DNA from: Methylophilus medardensis
GTDB lineage: Bacteria; Pseudomonadota; Gammaproteobacteria; Burkholderiales; Methylophilaceae
Reading direction: 5' to 3' (one strand)
Assembly (NCBI RefSeq): GCF_006363915.1
Contig: NZ_CP040946.1
Length of the DNA: 64,000 nt
Numbering within the stretch: position 1 is the first letter of the stretch; every line of letters starts with the position of its first letter. The position numbers were made by a program, and so were the translations under genes. Shown one piece after another: positions 1 to 9,187 of the stretch. The notes beneath the pieces were generated by a model, which did no database searches, was not told the origin of the DNA, and was given only the letters and a program-made list of their open reading frames with translations.

Positions 1-1507
1 TCACACGCTCAGGTTTAGCGAGAATATCCAGCAAATCAGCAATGACATCCATCACTTCTTTATACTCATTAACGATCTTATCCTGCTCAAGACCAGTCAA
101 GCGTTGCAAGCGCATTTGGAGAATTTCTTGCGCCTGGACGTCAGACAGTCGATAACCCTCTGGGGTCATGCCAAAGTCTACCGACAAGCCTTCTGGACGA
201 GAGGCTTCCATGGCCGCGCGTCTAAGCATTTCTTCAACTACTGGCGAGTTCCAGGTGCGTAACATCAACTCTTTTTTCGCTTCTGGTGGCGTCGGTGCAG
301 CTTTAATGATCGCAATCATCTCATCTACGTTAGCCAGCGCAACTGCCAAGCCTTCAAGCACATGGCCCCGATCGCGGGCTTTGCGCAGCTCAAACACGGT
401 GCGGCGTGTGACCACTTCACGACGATGACGCAAAAAGGCTTCAAGCATTTGCTTGAGGTTGAGCAAGCGCGGCTGCCCATCCATTAGGGCCACCATGTTC
501 ATACCAAAGGTGTCTTGCAATTGGGTTTGTTTGTAGAGGTTGTTTAAAATCACCTCTGGGACTTCGCCCCGCTTGAGTTCAATCACTACGCGCATGCCTG
601 ATTTATCAGACTCATCGCGTAAATCAGAAATACCCTCGATTTTTTTCTCGTTGACCAGTTCCGCGATTTTTTCAATCAAGGTTTTCTTGTTCACCTGATA
701 CGGTAACTCGTCAATGATGATGGACTGACGACCCCCTTTATCGAGATCTTCAAAGTGGGTGCGGCCCCGCATCACGACGCGGCCGCGGCCGGTGCGGTAG
801 CCCTCTTTCACACCTACCGTGCCGTAAATAATCCCAGCGGTCGGGAAATCAGGTGCGGGGATGTATTCGATCAATTCATCGACACTGATTTCAGGGTTTT
901 TCAGCACTGCAAAGCAGGCATTTAACACTTCGTTCAGGTTGTGTGGCGGAATGTTGGTCGCCATGCCCACGGCAATCCCCGAGCTACCGTTAATCAGCAG
1001 ATTGGGAATACGGGTTGGCATGATCAGCGGCTCTTGTTCGCTGCCGTCATAGTTAGGACCAAAGTCTACAGTCTCTTTTTCGATATCAGCCAACAGCTCG
1101 TGCGCAATTTTGGACATGCGAATTTCGGTGTAACGCATCGCAGCCGCGTTGTCGCCATCCACCGAACCAAAGTTACCCTGACCATCGACCAGCATGTAGC
1201 GCAGAGAGAAATCTTGCGCCATGCGCACGATGGTGTCGTACACAGCCGTGTCGCCGTGCGGGTGGTATTTACCGATCACGTCACCGACAATACGGGCAGA
1301 TTTTTTGTAAGGCTTGTTGTAGTCATTTGACAACTCGTGCATCGCAAACAACACGCGGCGGTGCACAGGCTTGAGACCATCACGCACATCAGGAAGCGCA
1401 CGCCCGACGATCACGCTCATGGCGTAATCGAGGTAGCTCCGACGCATCTCGTCTTCTAAGCTGATAGGTAACGTTTCTTTGGCAAATTGATCTGGAGACT
1501 GACTCAT
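1..1507 (-). CDS. gyrA: DNA gyrase subunit A, 3' end cut off by window edge
   Basis: GyrA is the breakage-reunion subunit of the A2B2 gyrase that introduces negative supercoils. The frame is open from the ATG at 1507 to the window edge, so about 502 of roughly 850-900 residues are present. The catalytic tyrosine lies in the RYTEIRMSKIA segment, and the quinolone-pocket helix reads HPHGDTAVYD, with Thr at the position equivalent to E. coli Ser83 and Asp at the one equivalent to Asp87. Thr is the normal residue there in some species such as Pseudomonas, so this need not be a resistance mutation. The Shine-Dalgarno is weak. The gene lies about 250 bp downstream of metZ on the same strand. Identification is very secure. 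Confidence 0.97.
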   Translation of the reverse strand, partial: MSQSPDQFAKETLPISLEDEMRRSYLDYAMSVIVGRALPDVRDGLKPVHRRVLFAMHELSNDYNKPYKKSARIVGDVIGKYHPHGDTAVYDTIVRMAQDFSLRYMLVDGQGNFGSVDGDNAAAMRYTEIRMSKIAHELLADIEKETVDFGPNYDGSEQEPLIMPTRIPNLLINGSSGIAVGMATNIPPHNLNEVLNACFAVLKNPEISVDELIEYIPAPDFPTAGIIYGTVGVKEGYRTGRGRVVMRGRTHFEDLDKGGRQSIIIDELPYQVNKKTLIEKIAELVNEKKIEGISDLRDESDKSGMRVVIELKRGEVPEVILNNLYKQTQLQDTFGMNMVALMDGQPRLLNLKQMLEAFLRHRREVVTRRTVFELRKARDRGHVLEGLAVALANVDEMIAIIKAAPTPPEAKKELMLRTWNSPVVEEMLRRAAMEASRPEGLSVDFGMTPEGYRLSDVQAQEILQMRLQRLTGLEQDKIVNEYKEVMDVIADLLDILAKPERV

Positions 1508-1665
1508 TCTTGACCCAATTTATAGTTAAAAGTTATCTCGCGATTTTAGCATATTAAGCGCAATCCGGCGCGCCTAATCACGGCTGGGGGCCAAGTGGGC
1601 ATGAAAAAAAACCACGATTTGGTCACTTTTATTAGCTGAAATCTTTCGCCTTAAATAACAAACGA

Positions 1666-1690
1666 CACTGACAGGACTTCCTGATCAGTG
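1666..1690 (-). terminator. probable terminator after metZ
   Basis: CACTGA-CAGGA-CT-TCCTG-A-TCAGTG folds as an 11 bp stem with one bulged A and a tiny loop. On the minus strand it is followed by a moderately T-rich stretch. It lies between the metZ stop (1760) and the gyrA start (1507), so it probably separates the two. The T-tract is interrupted, so efficiency is uncertain. Confidence 0.55.
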
Positions 1691-1759
1691 CCGATGAAGT
1701 AGCTAAAAAAACCCGCGTAATTAAAAATCAAGCGCCAGCCTAAAAGCTATTTGAACCTA

Positions 1760-2947
1760 TTACTGTTGCGTGAGTAACTGCAAGTCTGCTTTCAAATCCT
1801 CAATATGCTCCAAACCGACCGCAATTCTGACCAGATTATCCTTGATGCCAGAGGCAGCTCTTGCCTCTGGGCTGACGCGGCTATGCGTGGTGGTGGCAGG
1901 ATGTGTGATGGTGGATTTTACATCGCCCAGGTTTGCCGTGATTGAGATAAGGCGCGTGGCATCAATCACCGCCCATGCTGCCTCCTTCTGGGTTTGGCCC
2001 GCACGCGGTTTGACTTCAAATGACACAATCCCCCCGCCCAATCGTTGTTGCTTTTGCGCTAAATCGTATTGCGGATGCGAGGGCAAACCGGGATAGTACA
2101 CGCGGTCTATCCCCGGCTGCTGTTCCAACCATTGGGCCAACGCTAAGGCGCGTGCTGCATGCGCTTCCATACGCACTTGCAAGGTCTCTAACCCTTTAAT
2201 GAACACCCAAGCATTAAATGCGCTCATGGTGACGCCAGCGGTGCGCAAAAAGCCATACACCGGCTCCATGATGGCCATGCTACCCAGCACCGCGCCGCCA
2301 AGAACTCGGCCTTGTCCATCAATATATTTGGTCGCCGAATGAATGATGATATCTGCGCCCAATTTTAGGGGTTGCTGCAAAGCAGGTGTACAAAAGCAAT
2401 TATCCACCACCAGATAAGCACCAGCGGCATGCGCAATCGTTGCCAACTCGGCAATGTCGCCTACTTCAGTTAATGGGTTGGAGGGCGTCTCGGCAAAAAA
2501 TAATTTGGTATTGGGTTTTACCGCCGCTTTCCATTCGGCCGCATCAGTCAGTGAAACCAGCGTCACGTCTAAGCCCCAGCGTTTGAGGATATTGGTAAAG
2601 AGTTGCACAGTGGTGCCAAAAATACTGCGGGAAGCCACCACATGATCGCCCGCACTGCACAAGCCCATGACACACGCAAGAATCGCAGACATGCCGCTTG
2701 ACGTGGCAACGCATTGTTCTGCCCCTTCAAGTGCTGCGAGCTTATCCTGAAACATCGTCACAGTCGGGTTAGTAAAGCGGGAGTATATGTTGCCCGGCTC
2801 AGTGCCACCGAAACGAGCGGCGGCCTGCGCTGCATTTTCAAAGCGAAAACTTGAATTTAAAAACATGGCTTCAGAGTTCTCACCGAAGGCAGTGGTGAGT
2901 GTGCCGGCACGCACAGCCAGCGTTTCCAAATGGTATTGATCGTTCAT
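1760..2947 (-). CDS. metZ: O-succinylhomoserine sulfhydrylase
   Basis: A PLP enzyme of the Cys/Met metabolism family that makes homocysteine from O-succinylhomoserine and sulfide, the direct sulfhydrylation route of methionine synthesis. It has 395 residues, normal for MetZ. The PLP lysine is Lys207 in SATKYIDGQG, and the PLP-ring aspartate is Asp182 in VVDNC. The ATG at 2947 has a good ribosome site (GAGGAATC). MetZ rather than MetB/MetC is favoured by the overall sequence and by the purF-metZ neighbourhood known in Pseudomonas and betaproteobacteria. The gene has its own promoter and a structured leader upstream (see 3015-3169), so it is probably expressed separately from purF. Confidence 0.93.
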   Translation of the reverse strand: MNDQYHLETLAVRAGTLTTAFGENSEAMFLNSSFRFENAAQAAARFGGTEPGNIYSRFTNPTVTMFQDKLAALEGAEQCVATSSGMSAILACVMGLCSAGDHVVASRSIFGTTVQLFTNILKRWGLDVTLVSLTDAAEWKAAVKPNTKLFFAETPSNPLTEVGDIAELATIAHAAGAYLVVDNCFCTPALQQPLKLGADIIIHSATKYIDGQGRVLGGAVLGSMAIMEPVYGFLRTAGVTMSAFNAWVFIKGLETLQVRMEAHAARALALAQWLEQQPGIDRVYYPGLPSHPQYDLAQKQQRLGGGIVSFEVKPRAGQTQKEAAWAVIDATRLISITANLGDVKSTITHPATTTHSRVSPEARAASGIKDNLVRIAVGLEHIEDLKADLQLLTQQ

Positions 2948-3014
2948 GATTCCTCAAACTTCTGTCCGGATTGGACAATCCCGTCTTGGCGTCTAGGGCC
3001 TAGATTTGGGTAAT

Positions 3015-3048
3015 AAAAAACCCGTTTCAGCATTGCGCTAAAACGGGT
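3015..3048 (-). terminator. intrinsic terminator or attenuator in the metZ leader
   Basis: On the minus strand, ACCCGTTT ... AAACGGGT forms a perfect 8 bp stem (arms 3041-3048 and 3020-3027) followed directly by six T. It lies upstream of metZ but downstream of a strong promoter at 3141-3169. It therefore either ends a short transcript or attenuates metZ. A competing 7 bp pairing exists between 3064-3070 and 3036-3042, overlapping the terminator arm by two bases. Confidence 0.7.
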
Positions 3049-3140
3049 CTTTGGGGCTCTCGCTTTAGCGGTATTTATAATGCGCTCGCAAGCTGAGTTA
3101 GGCTTCGTTTAAAGTTCGCCACTCAAATCAGCGCAATTTC

Positions 3141-3169
3141 ATTAAACGCCTTTTGTATTCGCCTGTCAA
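3141..3169 (-). promoter_or_regulatory. sigma-70 promoter between purF and metZ
   Basis: On the minus strand TTGACA (3169-3164) and TTTAAT (3146-3141) are separated by exactly 17 bp, almost a consensus promoter. It begins only a few bases after the purF stop codon. The predicted start near 3134 would give a leader of about 185 nt before the metZ ATG, interrupted by the hairpin plus T-tract at 3015-3048. Confidence 0.7.
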
Positions 3170-3172
3170 CCC

Positions 3173-4708
3173 TTACTCTGCACCCACCAACTCAGTGGAT
3201 AACAGGTTCAAATCGAGCTGTGTGGTTGAGTTTGGGGGTAACTGCTTTTTGTTCATATCACTGCGGGCGGATTCGATGCGATTCAAGTAGGCCGCATCAA
3301 TATCACCGGTGACGTACTTACCGTCAAAACAGCTGCAATCAAATTCGGTCATGTGTGGATTTGATTTGGCGATGCTTTCTCGCAACGCATCCAGATCCTG
3401 ATAAATCAGCGCATCGGCACCGATTTCAGCACAAATTTCTTCATCCGTGCGATTAGTGGCGAGCAACTCATGGCGGCTAGGCATATCAATGCCGTACACG
3501 TTAGGATATCTGACCGGCGGTGCTGCGGAAGCAAAATAAACTTTATTGGCGCCCGCGTCGCGTGCCATCTGCACAATTTGCTGAGAGGTGGTACCGCGCA
3601 CAATGGAGTCATCTACCAATAACACATTCTTGCCTTTAAACTCGATACCGATCGGATTGAGTTTTTGACGCACAGACTTTTTACGCAATGCCTGCCCAGG
3701 CATGATAAACGTTCGGCCAATGTAACGGTTTTTGATGAAGCCCTCACGATAATCTAAGCCTAAAGCAATGCCTAATTGCAGCGCACTCGGGCGGCTAGTA
3801 TCGGGAATCGGAATCACCACATCAATTTTTTTATCTGCCCACTCGCGCTTAATTTTCTCGGCGAGCAAGGTGCCCATATCCAAACGGGTTTGGTACACCG
3901 AAACACCATCGATGACGGAGTCTGGACGCGCCAGATATACATACTCAAAAATGCAAGAAGTCAGTTTGGGATTGCTGGCACATTGACGGCTAAATAAATT
4001 ACCATCCATGTCGATAAACACGGCTTCACCAGGCTCGACATCCCGCAACATGCTAAACCCCAACACGTCCAGCGCGACGCTTTCTGAGGCGACAATATAC
4101 TCGGTGCCTTTGTCAGTCTCCTGTTTACCAATCACTAATGGACGAATGCCATGTGGATCACGAAACGCCAATAACCCAAAATTAGCAATCATCGCCACCA
4201 CCGCATAAGCCCCTTTACAGCGTCTGTGTACCCCAGCCACGGCGTCAAACACCATGTCACTGTTTAGTAACGCATTCTTGGAAGTGCTCTCGATCTCATG
4301 GGCTAGCACATTGAGCAATACTTCAGAATCAGAGTTGGTATTGATGTGACGCAAATCTTGTCTGAACATTTCAGATTTGAGCTGCTCAGAGTTGGTGAGA
4401 TTACCGTTGTGGCCTAAGACGATACCAAAAGGAGAATTGACGTAAAAGGGTTGCGCCTCTGCGGCGCTCGAAGAACCTGCGGTCGGATAACGCACATGTG
4501 CAATCCCCACATTACCGACCAGATTACGCATGTGACGCGTATGAAAAACATCTTTTACCAAGCCATTGTTTTTGTGCATATGAAAAGAATTACCATCACA
4601 GGTCACGATACCAGCGGCATCTTGGCCACGGTGCTGCAATACTAGCAGACCGTCATACAACAACTGATTCACCGGGTTCTTGCCTACAATACCGATAATT
4701 CCACACAT
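3173..4708 (-). CDS. purF: amidophosphoribosyltransferase
   Basis: First committed step of purine synthesis: PRPP plus glutamine gives 5-phosphoribosylamine. The N-terminus MCGIIGIVG exposes Cys2, the glutaminase nucleophile (Ntn class II amidotransferase domain, about residues 1-235). The phosphoribosyltransferase domain follows, with the PRPP loop VLLVDDSIVRGTTS at 362-375. Length (511 residues) is typical. The gene is 32 bp downstream of cvpA, the classical cvpA-purF pair, and probably belongs to the long folC-SPOR-cvpA-purF transcript. Confidence 0.97.
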   Translation of the reverse strand: MCGIIGIVGKNPVNQLLYDGLLVLQHRGQDAAGIVTCDGNSFHMHKNNGLVKDVFHTRHMRNLVGNVGIAHVRYPTAGSSSAAEAQPFYVNSPFGIVLGHNGNLTNSEQLKSEMFRQDLRHINTNSDSEVLLNVLAHEIESTSKNALLNSDMVFDAVAGVHRRCKGAYAVVAMIANFGLLAFRDPHGIRPLVIGKQETDKGTEYIVASESVALDVLGFSMLRDVEPGEAVFIDMDGNLFSRQCASNPKLTSCIFEYVYLARPDSVIDGVSVYQTRLDMGTLLAEKIKREWADKKIDVVIPIPDTSRPSALQLGIALGLDYREGFIKNRYIGRTFIMPGQALRKKSVRQKLNPIGIEFKGKNVLLVDDSIVRGTTSQQIVQMARDAGANKVYFASAAPPVRYPNVYGIDMPSRHELLATNRTDEEICAEIGADALIYQDLDALRESIAKSNPHMTEFDCSCFDGKYVTGDIDAAYLNRIESARSDMNKKQLPPNSTTQLDLNLLSTELVGAE

Positions 4709-4740
4709 AGTGACATCCCTATCAAACGCTTGATTACAAA

Positions 4741-5259
4741 TTAAATGGCAGACTCATCTACCCGCTGATGATCCAAATGCACATGCCTAGCAATACTAGA
4801 TGGCATCCATGGCAACAATTTCAAGACCAATGCTTCAAACGGCGCGCTAAAGGTTGCATTGACCCAGCGCGGATCTTTTGGCAAATCGGACATCCCCGCC
4901 AGCATCACCAATATGCAAACCACTAACCCGCCTTTAATGAAGCCAGCAATCCCACCCAATACACGGTTTAGGGCGCCCAGTCCCATCGCTTTAATCAAAC
5001 TGGTGAGCAACAACGCAAATAAAGCAGCCACAAATAAAACCAGTAAAAAAACGACTAAAAATGCAGCCATGGCTTTTACTGATTCGCCCGGTATCTGCTC
5101 TGGCATGTATGCAATGACCTGCGCGTTGAAACGGTTTGCTAAATAAAAGGCCAGTACCCATCCTAATACGGAAAATACTTCTCTAATCGCCCCGCGCATC
5201 AACCCAACCAAAATCGAAAAACCGATGATGCCTAATACGAAATAATCAAACACAGTCAT
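4741..5259 (-). CDS. cvpA: CvpA family inner-membrane protein
   Basis: 172-residue polytopic membrane protein of the colicin V production family. The start MTVFDYFVLGIIGFSILVG gives the first of about four hydrophobic helices, the others lying near 25-45, 65-90 and 100-125. The biochemical role is not settled; in E. coli it was first linked to colicin V export and later to envelope stress and purine regulation. It lies between the SPOR-domain gene (8 bp upstream) and purF, the usual context. Confidence 0.92.
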   Translation of the reverse strand: MTVFDYFVLGIIGFSILVGLMRGAIREVFSVLGWVLAFYLANRFNAQVIAYMPEQIPGESVKAMAAFLVVFLLVLFVAALFALLLTSLIKAMGLGALNRVLGGIAGFIKGGLVVCILVMLAGMSDLPKDPRWVNATFSAPFEALVLKLLPWMPSSIARHVHLDHQRVDESAI

Positions 5260-5267
5260 CGGCTAGA

Positions 5268-6092
5268 TCAGGACTTGCTCGCCACAATGCCTGAGAACCC
5301 GGCGGCTTCCAGTTTTTTAAGCGCAGCTGCCGCTTCGTTTCGAGAGGCATACGTCCGCGAACGTAAGCGCAGCTTTTGACCCGCAGCATCTACTTTTTCT
5401 GTCGCGGCTTCAACACCCGCTTGTTTTAACTTAGCTTGCAGCGTTTCAAGGTTTTTAGGCTCTGAAAATACACCAAACTGTACAAAAAACTTTCCTGATT
5501 TTTTATCGGTATTAAGCACAGCTTCTTTAGTCGCTGGCTTAACGGCGGCGACTTTGGGCTCTACTTTGGGCTCTACTTTGGGCTCTACTTTGGGCTCTAC
5601 TTTGGGCTCTACTTTGGGCTCTACTTTGGGCTCTACTTTGGGCTCTACTTTGGGCTCTACTTTGGGCTCTACTTTGGGCTCAATCATTGGGGCAGGTGTT
5701 GATTGTGCCAAGGCGGGTGCAGGATTGACAGCTTCAGGCTTGGACTGCTTTGATGAGGCTGTTACAGCTTTGGTTGCTGCTGGAGCGATCTCATCCATGT
5801 TTGCCTCTAACACTTCTGTGGCATGCGTCTCTGCAGAAGCAGCATTCGCGGGTACGGCATCGTTGTCCAACACCACTTCATCCTCGGGTAATTCAAGAAT
5901 GGGCTCACGATTGGTTTGGCGATTCACAACGGTAATTTCTACGTTGTCATGATTAGATTCTACCACCCTGTCCTTAAGCACAAAGGGCAGCACGATGAGC
6001 ATCAAGACCACCAAGGTGATCGCACCCACTAATCGCCTACGGGCAGTTTTTTTGAGCAACAGTTCGTTGTCTGTCAAAGCATCTCTCGCCAT
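5268..6092 (-). CDS. SPOR-domain (DedD-like) cell division protein with EPKV repeats
   Basis: 274-residue bitopic protein. A short cytoplasmic N-terminus is followed by one membrane helix (LVGAITLVVLMLIVLPFVL, about 21-39), a long Ala/Pro/Glu-rich periplasmic linker, and a C-terminal SPOR domain (about 198-270, FFVQFGVFSEPKNLETLQAK). SPOR domains bind denuded septal peptidoglycan, so a septum role like that of DedD is inferred from family and from the folC-dedD-cvpA gene order. The linker holds eleven perfect EPKV repeats encoded by a 12 bp tandem array, an unusual feature suggesting length variability. Confidence 0.87.
   Translation of the reverse strand: MARDALTDNELLLKKTARRRLVGAITLVVLMLIVLPFVLKDRVVESNHDNVEITVVNRQTNREPILELPEDEVVLDNDAVPANAASAETHATEVLEANMDEIAPAATKAVTASSKQSKPEAVNPAPALAQSTPAPMIEPKVEPKVEPKVEPKVEPKVEPKVEPKVEPKVEPKVEPKVEPKVAAVKPATKEAVLNTDKKSGKFFVQFGVFSEPKNLETLQAKLKQAGVEAATEKVDAAGQKLRLRSRTYASRNEAAAALKKLEAAGFSGIVASKS
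5551..5682. repeat. 12 bp tandem repeat, 11 copies
   Basis: The unit ACTTTGGGCTCT (plus strand) occurs eleven times head to tail with no visible mismatch apart from the last copy's edge. On the coding (minus) strand each unit encodes Glu-Pro-Lys-Val in the periplasmic linker of the SPOR protein. Because the unit is a multiple of three, copy-number change would lengthen or shorten the linker without breaking the frame. Confidence 0.97.
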
Positions 6093-6136
6093 CTTGTGTT
6101 GTCGTTCTAACGCAGGTTTATTGCCATCTGGCTAGC

Positions 6137-7438
6137 TTAAAGGGCCCACTGATCAGGCGTTAATTCCAAAATTGCAGCCACAGTAAAAAATGAACCAAAC
6201 ACGATGATTTTATCATTTTTTGCAGCGTTTTTATAAGCAGTGCGCAAGGCAGTAGGCAAATCAGCATGCTGATGAATCCGGTCTGGCGATACATTTTTGC
6301 TCAAACAAGTCTGTAAATAGGCTAATTGTGCTGCTCGTGGGTGATCAATCGGGGCGACATGCCATACATCCATCACCGAATGCAATATCTCCACCACACT
6401 GGCAATATCTTTGTCAGACAACATGGAAAATACCGCAATCACCTGACCGTGACTGAGATCCGCGCGCAAACGCAGCAAATTTTCACGTAATGCACGCGCC
6501 GCATGCGGGTTATGCGCCACATCCAGAATCACATCCGGAGACTGTTGCAGGTATTGGAATCGACCCGTGACTTCAGTCACGGTAAGTGCATACAATAACT
6601 GTGGCTCGGCAACGGGCAACACAGCCTCTAGGGCACGTACGGCAAAAATGACACTTGCTGCGTTATTCCATTGATAATCACCAAATAACCGCAAAGTACC
6701 AATATCAAGTTCGCCAGCGGCATCCTGATAACGGGCATGTTGGCTGCCTAAAATTTCAATCTGATAATCGACGCCAAAGCGCTTTAACTGCACACCCAAT
6801 GCCTCTGCATGTGCAAGTAATGCGTCCGGTGGAGACGCGTCACCGCAAATAGCCACTTGCTGTTGACGGTATATGCCAGCTTTTTCATAACCGATGAGTT
6901 CGCGTGTATTGCCCAAGAATTCCATGTGATCAAGATCAACATTGGTGACAATCGCACAATCAGCGTCGACAATATTCACGGCATCTAAACGACCGCCCAG
7001 GCCAACCTCTAGGATCACCACATCGAGCGGCTGCTGTTCAAAAGCCCATAAAGCGGCCAGCGTACCCATTTCAAAGTAAGTCAATGTAATGTCCCCGCGA
7101 GCTTGCTCAACGGCAGAAAACGCTTCGCACAATAATGCATCAGCAATCACCTGCTGATTAAAGCGCACACGCTCTTGGTAGTGCACCAGATGGGGAGAGG
7201 TATAACAGCCTACTTGATAACCAGCAGCGCCGTAGATACGCTCCAGCATGGCACAGGTAGAACCTTTGCCATTGGTGCCGCCGACAGTGATCACGGTAAA
7301 TGGAAATTGCAGTTGCAAACGGTTAGCCACCGTTTGCACTCGGTCTAAGCCCATTTCGATGGACTTTGGGTGTAAGGACTCAATGTAGCCGAGCCAAGCC
7401 TCTACTGTTTGGGGCAGCTCGGATATCACAGACGACAT
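6137..7438 (-). CDS. folC: bifunctional folylpolyglutamate synthase/dihydrofolate synthase
   Basis: 433-residue Mur-ligase-like enzyme that adds glutamate to dihydropteroate and then to reduced folates. The ATP-binding loop GGTNGKGST is at about 53-61, and the catalytic-core motif TYFEMGTLAALWAF and the DAVN/DHMEFLG segments typical of FolC follow. The ATG overlaps the accD stop (TGATG), so the two are translationally coupled. accD-folC-dedD-cvpA-purF is a standard operon order. Confidence 0.96.
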   Translation of the reverse strand: MSSVISELPQTVEAWLGYIESLHPKSIEMGLDRVQTVANRLQLQFPFTVITVGGTNGKGSTCAMLERIYGAAGYQVGCYTSPHLVHYQERVRFNQQVIADALLCEAFSAVEQARGDITLTYFEMGTLAALWAFEQQPLDVVILEVGLGGRLDAVNIVDADCAIVTNVDLDHMEFLGNTRELIGYEKAGIYRQQQVAICGDASPPDALLAHAEALGVQLKRFGVDYQIEILGSQHARYQDAAGELDIGTLRLFGDYQWNNAASVIFAVRALEAVLPVAEPQLLYALTVTEVTGRFQYLQQSPDVILDVAHNPHAARALRENLLRLRADLSHGQVIAVFSMLSDKDIASVVEILHSVMDVWHVAPIDHPRAAQLAYLQTCLSKNVSPDRIHQHADLPTALRTAYKNAAKNDKIIVFGSFFTVAAILELTPDQWAL

Positions 7439-8304
7439 CAGGCAGCTTTAGTCAAATTCAACAAATTGGACAATAACTGACTAAGCTTTGCACGCATCTC
7501 ACGACGGTCAACAATCATATCAATCGCGCCGTGCGTCAAAAGGAACTCTGCACGCTGAAAACCTTCCGGCAGCGTCTCACGTACTGTTTGTTCGATCACG
7601 CGCGGGCCGGCGAAACCAATCAGCGCATTTGGCTCGGCAATAATGACATCCCCAAGCATGGCAAAACTGGCTGAAACACCCCCCATGGTCGGATCGGTCA
7701 AGACCGAAACATATGGCAAACCGGCTTCTGACAATTTAGTCAGTGCCGCACTGGTTTTAGCCATTTGCATTAACGAGAGCAGGCCTTCCTGCATGCGGGC
7801 ACCACCACTGGATGAAATACAAATAAAGGCACATTTGTGCGCAATGGCGTCTTGAACCCCTCGCACAAAGCGCTCACCGACTACCGAGCCCATAGAGCCG
7901 CCCATGAATTTGAACTCAAACACCGCAGCAACCACCGGCACACCCTCAACTGCACCGCGCATCACAATCAGCGCATCTTTCTCTTTCACGTCACGCTGCG
8001 CTGCGCGCATGCGCTCCGCATAAGTTTTGCTATCTTTAAATTTCAACGCATCCACCGGCGTCACATCGGCACCGATCTCGATGCGGCCTTCTGCATCCAG
8101 TAACACATTTAAGCGGCTACGCGCACCCAAACGGTGGTGATGACCGCATTGCGGGCAGACTTCAAGATTCGCATCCAAATCCGTGCGGTAGAGCACCGTC
8201 TGGCAAGCATCACATTTGCTCCATAAGCCCTCAGGCACGTTACGTTTTTGTACAGAACCAACCGCACGCTTAATTTTTTGTGGAATCTTGTCTAACCAAC
8301 TCAT
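7438..8304 (-). CDS. accD: acetyl-CoA carboxylase carboxyltransferase subunit beta
   Basis: Carboxyltransferase beta subunit of acetyl-CoA carboxylase, the first step of fatty acid synthesis. The zinc ribbon is visible as CDAC ... CPQC (Cys31, 34, 50, 53), then a crotonase-fold domain with GGSMGSVVGERFVRG and SSSGGARMQEG. I start at the ATG at 8304 (MSWLDKIPQK), preceded by AGGAGA at good spacing; an in-frame ATG ten codons upstream lacks such a site. 288 residues, normal length. Coupled to folC by a one-base stop/start overlap and 45 bp downstream of trpA. Confidence 0.96.
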   Translation of the reverse strand: MSWLDKIPQKIKRAVGSVQKRNVPEGLWSKCDACQTVLYRTDLDANLEVCPQCGHHHRLGARSRLNVLLDAEGRIEIGADVTPVDALKFKDSKTYAERMRAAQRDVKEKDALIVMRGAVEGVPVVAAVFEFKFMGGSMGSVVGERFVRGVQDAIAHKCAFICISSSGGARMQEGLLSLMQMAKTSAALTKLSEAGLPYVSVLTDPTMGGVSASFAMLGDVIIAEPNALIGFAGPRVIEQTVRETLPEGFQRAEFLLTHGAIDMIVDRREMRAKLSQLLSNLLNLTKAA

Positions 8305-8349
8305 AGCTTCTCCTGCTTTCATATCGCGACGCACTTAAACCAGATAGGT

Positions 8350-9150
8350 TTAAACTGAATCAATCGCCGTACGCAATTCTTTCATTAGTGCCTGCACATT
8401 CGTGACCAGCTGACCAGCATCAGCGTTTTCAATCGCCAGCACCATGCGACTACCCACAACCACCGCGTCTGCAATCGCAGCCACTTCTCGTGCGGTCGCC
8501 GCATCTTTGACCCCAAACCCAACGCCAATTGGCAAACTGGTCTGGCTACGAATCTCTGCAACGCGTTTTTTTACTTCGACAATATCCAGATTGGCGGCAC
8601 CCGTTACACCCTTGAGGGATACATAGTAAAGGAAACCAGTGGCCTGTTTCACAATCAGCGCAGTGCGTGAGGCTTCAGTGGTCGGCGACAACAAGAAAAT
8701 ACTGTCAATGCCCGCACTGACCAAAGCATGATTGAAAGCTTCAGACTCCTCCGGCGGATAGTCGACTGTCAATACACCGTCTACCCCTGCCTCTTTGGCG
8801 AGCGTGACGAATTGATCACAGCCCATAGCTTCAATCGGATTCGCATAGCCCATCAACACAATCGGCGTGGTTTGATTGGTCTCACGAAACGCTCTAACCA
8901 TCCCTAGCACTTTGCGCAGGCCCATTTTGTGCACCAAAGCGCGCTCACTTGCGCGCTGAATCACCGGTCCATCTGCCATCGGATCAGAAAACGGCACCCC
9001 TAACTCAATCATGTCTGCACCAGAGGCCACCAATGCATGCAACAAAGGCACGGTTTGATCAGGATGTGGATCACCGGCAGTGATGTAAGGAATCAGCGCT
9101 TTTTTACCTTGCGACTTGAGTGCAGCAAATACAGTTTGAATGCGAGACAT
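8350..9150 (-). CDS. trpA: tryptophan synthase alpha chain
   Basis: Cleaves indole-3-glycerol phosphate to indole, which is channelled to TrpB. 266-residue TIM barrel with catalytic Glu49 (MIELGVPFSD) and Asp60 (DPMADGP), at the same numbers as the Salmonella enzyme, and a glycine-rich phosphate-binding segment GVGFGVKD. The gene is separated from trpB by 107 bp containing a strong inverted repeat, unlike the tight trpBA coupling usual in many bacteria. Confidence 0.97.
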   Translation of the reverse strand: MSRIQTVFAALKSQGKKALIPYITAGDPHPDQTVPLLHALVASGADMIELGVPFSDPMADGPVIQRASERALVHKMGLRKVLGMVRAFRETNQTTPIVLMGYANPIEAMGCDQFVTLAKEAGVDGVLTVDYPPEESEAFNHALVSAGIDSIFLLSPTTEASRTALIVKQATGFLYYVSLKGVTGAANLDIVEVKKRVAEIRSQTSLPIGVGFGVKDAATAREVAAIADAVVVGSRMVLAIENADAGQLVTNVQALMKELRTAIDSV

Positions 9151-9187
9151 AAGAATGCTTTGTTAGTTAATTCTAAAATATTGGATT

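Noticed and set aside
1247..1249. Quinolone-resistance mutation in gyrA (Thr at the Ser83 position)
   Set aside because: Thr is the normal residue in some species, and the nearby Asp is unchanged, so a resistance call is not supported.
5551..5682. Possible CRISPR array
   Set aside because: Repeats are 12 bp with no spacers; they are in-frame coding repeats.
5554..5952. Plus-strand open frame made of GSTL repeats
   Set aside because: It is the antisense reading of the EPKV tandem repeat in the SPOR gene and has no ribosome site or other support.
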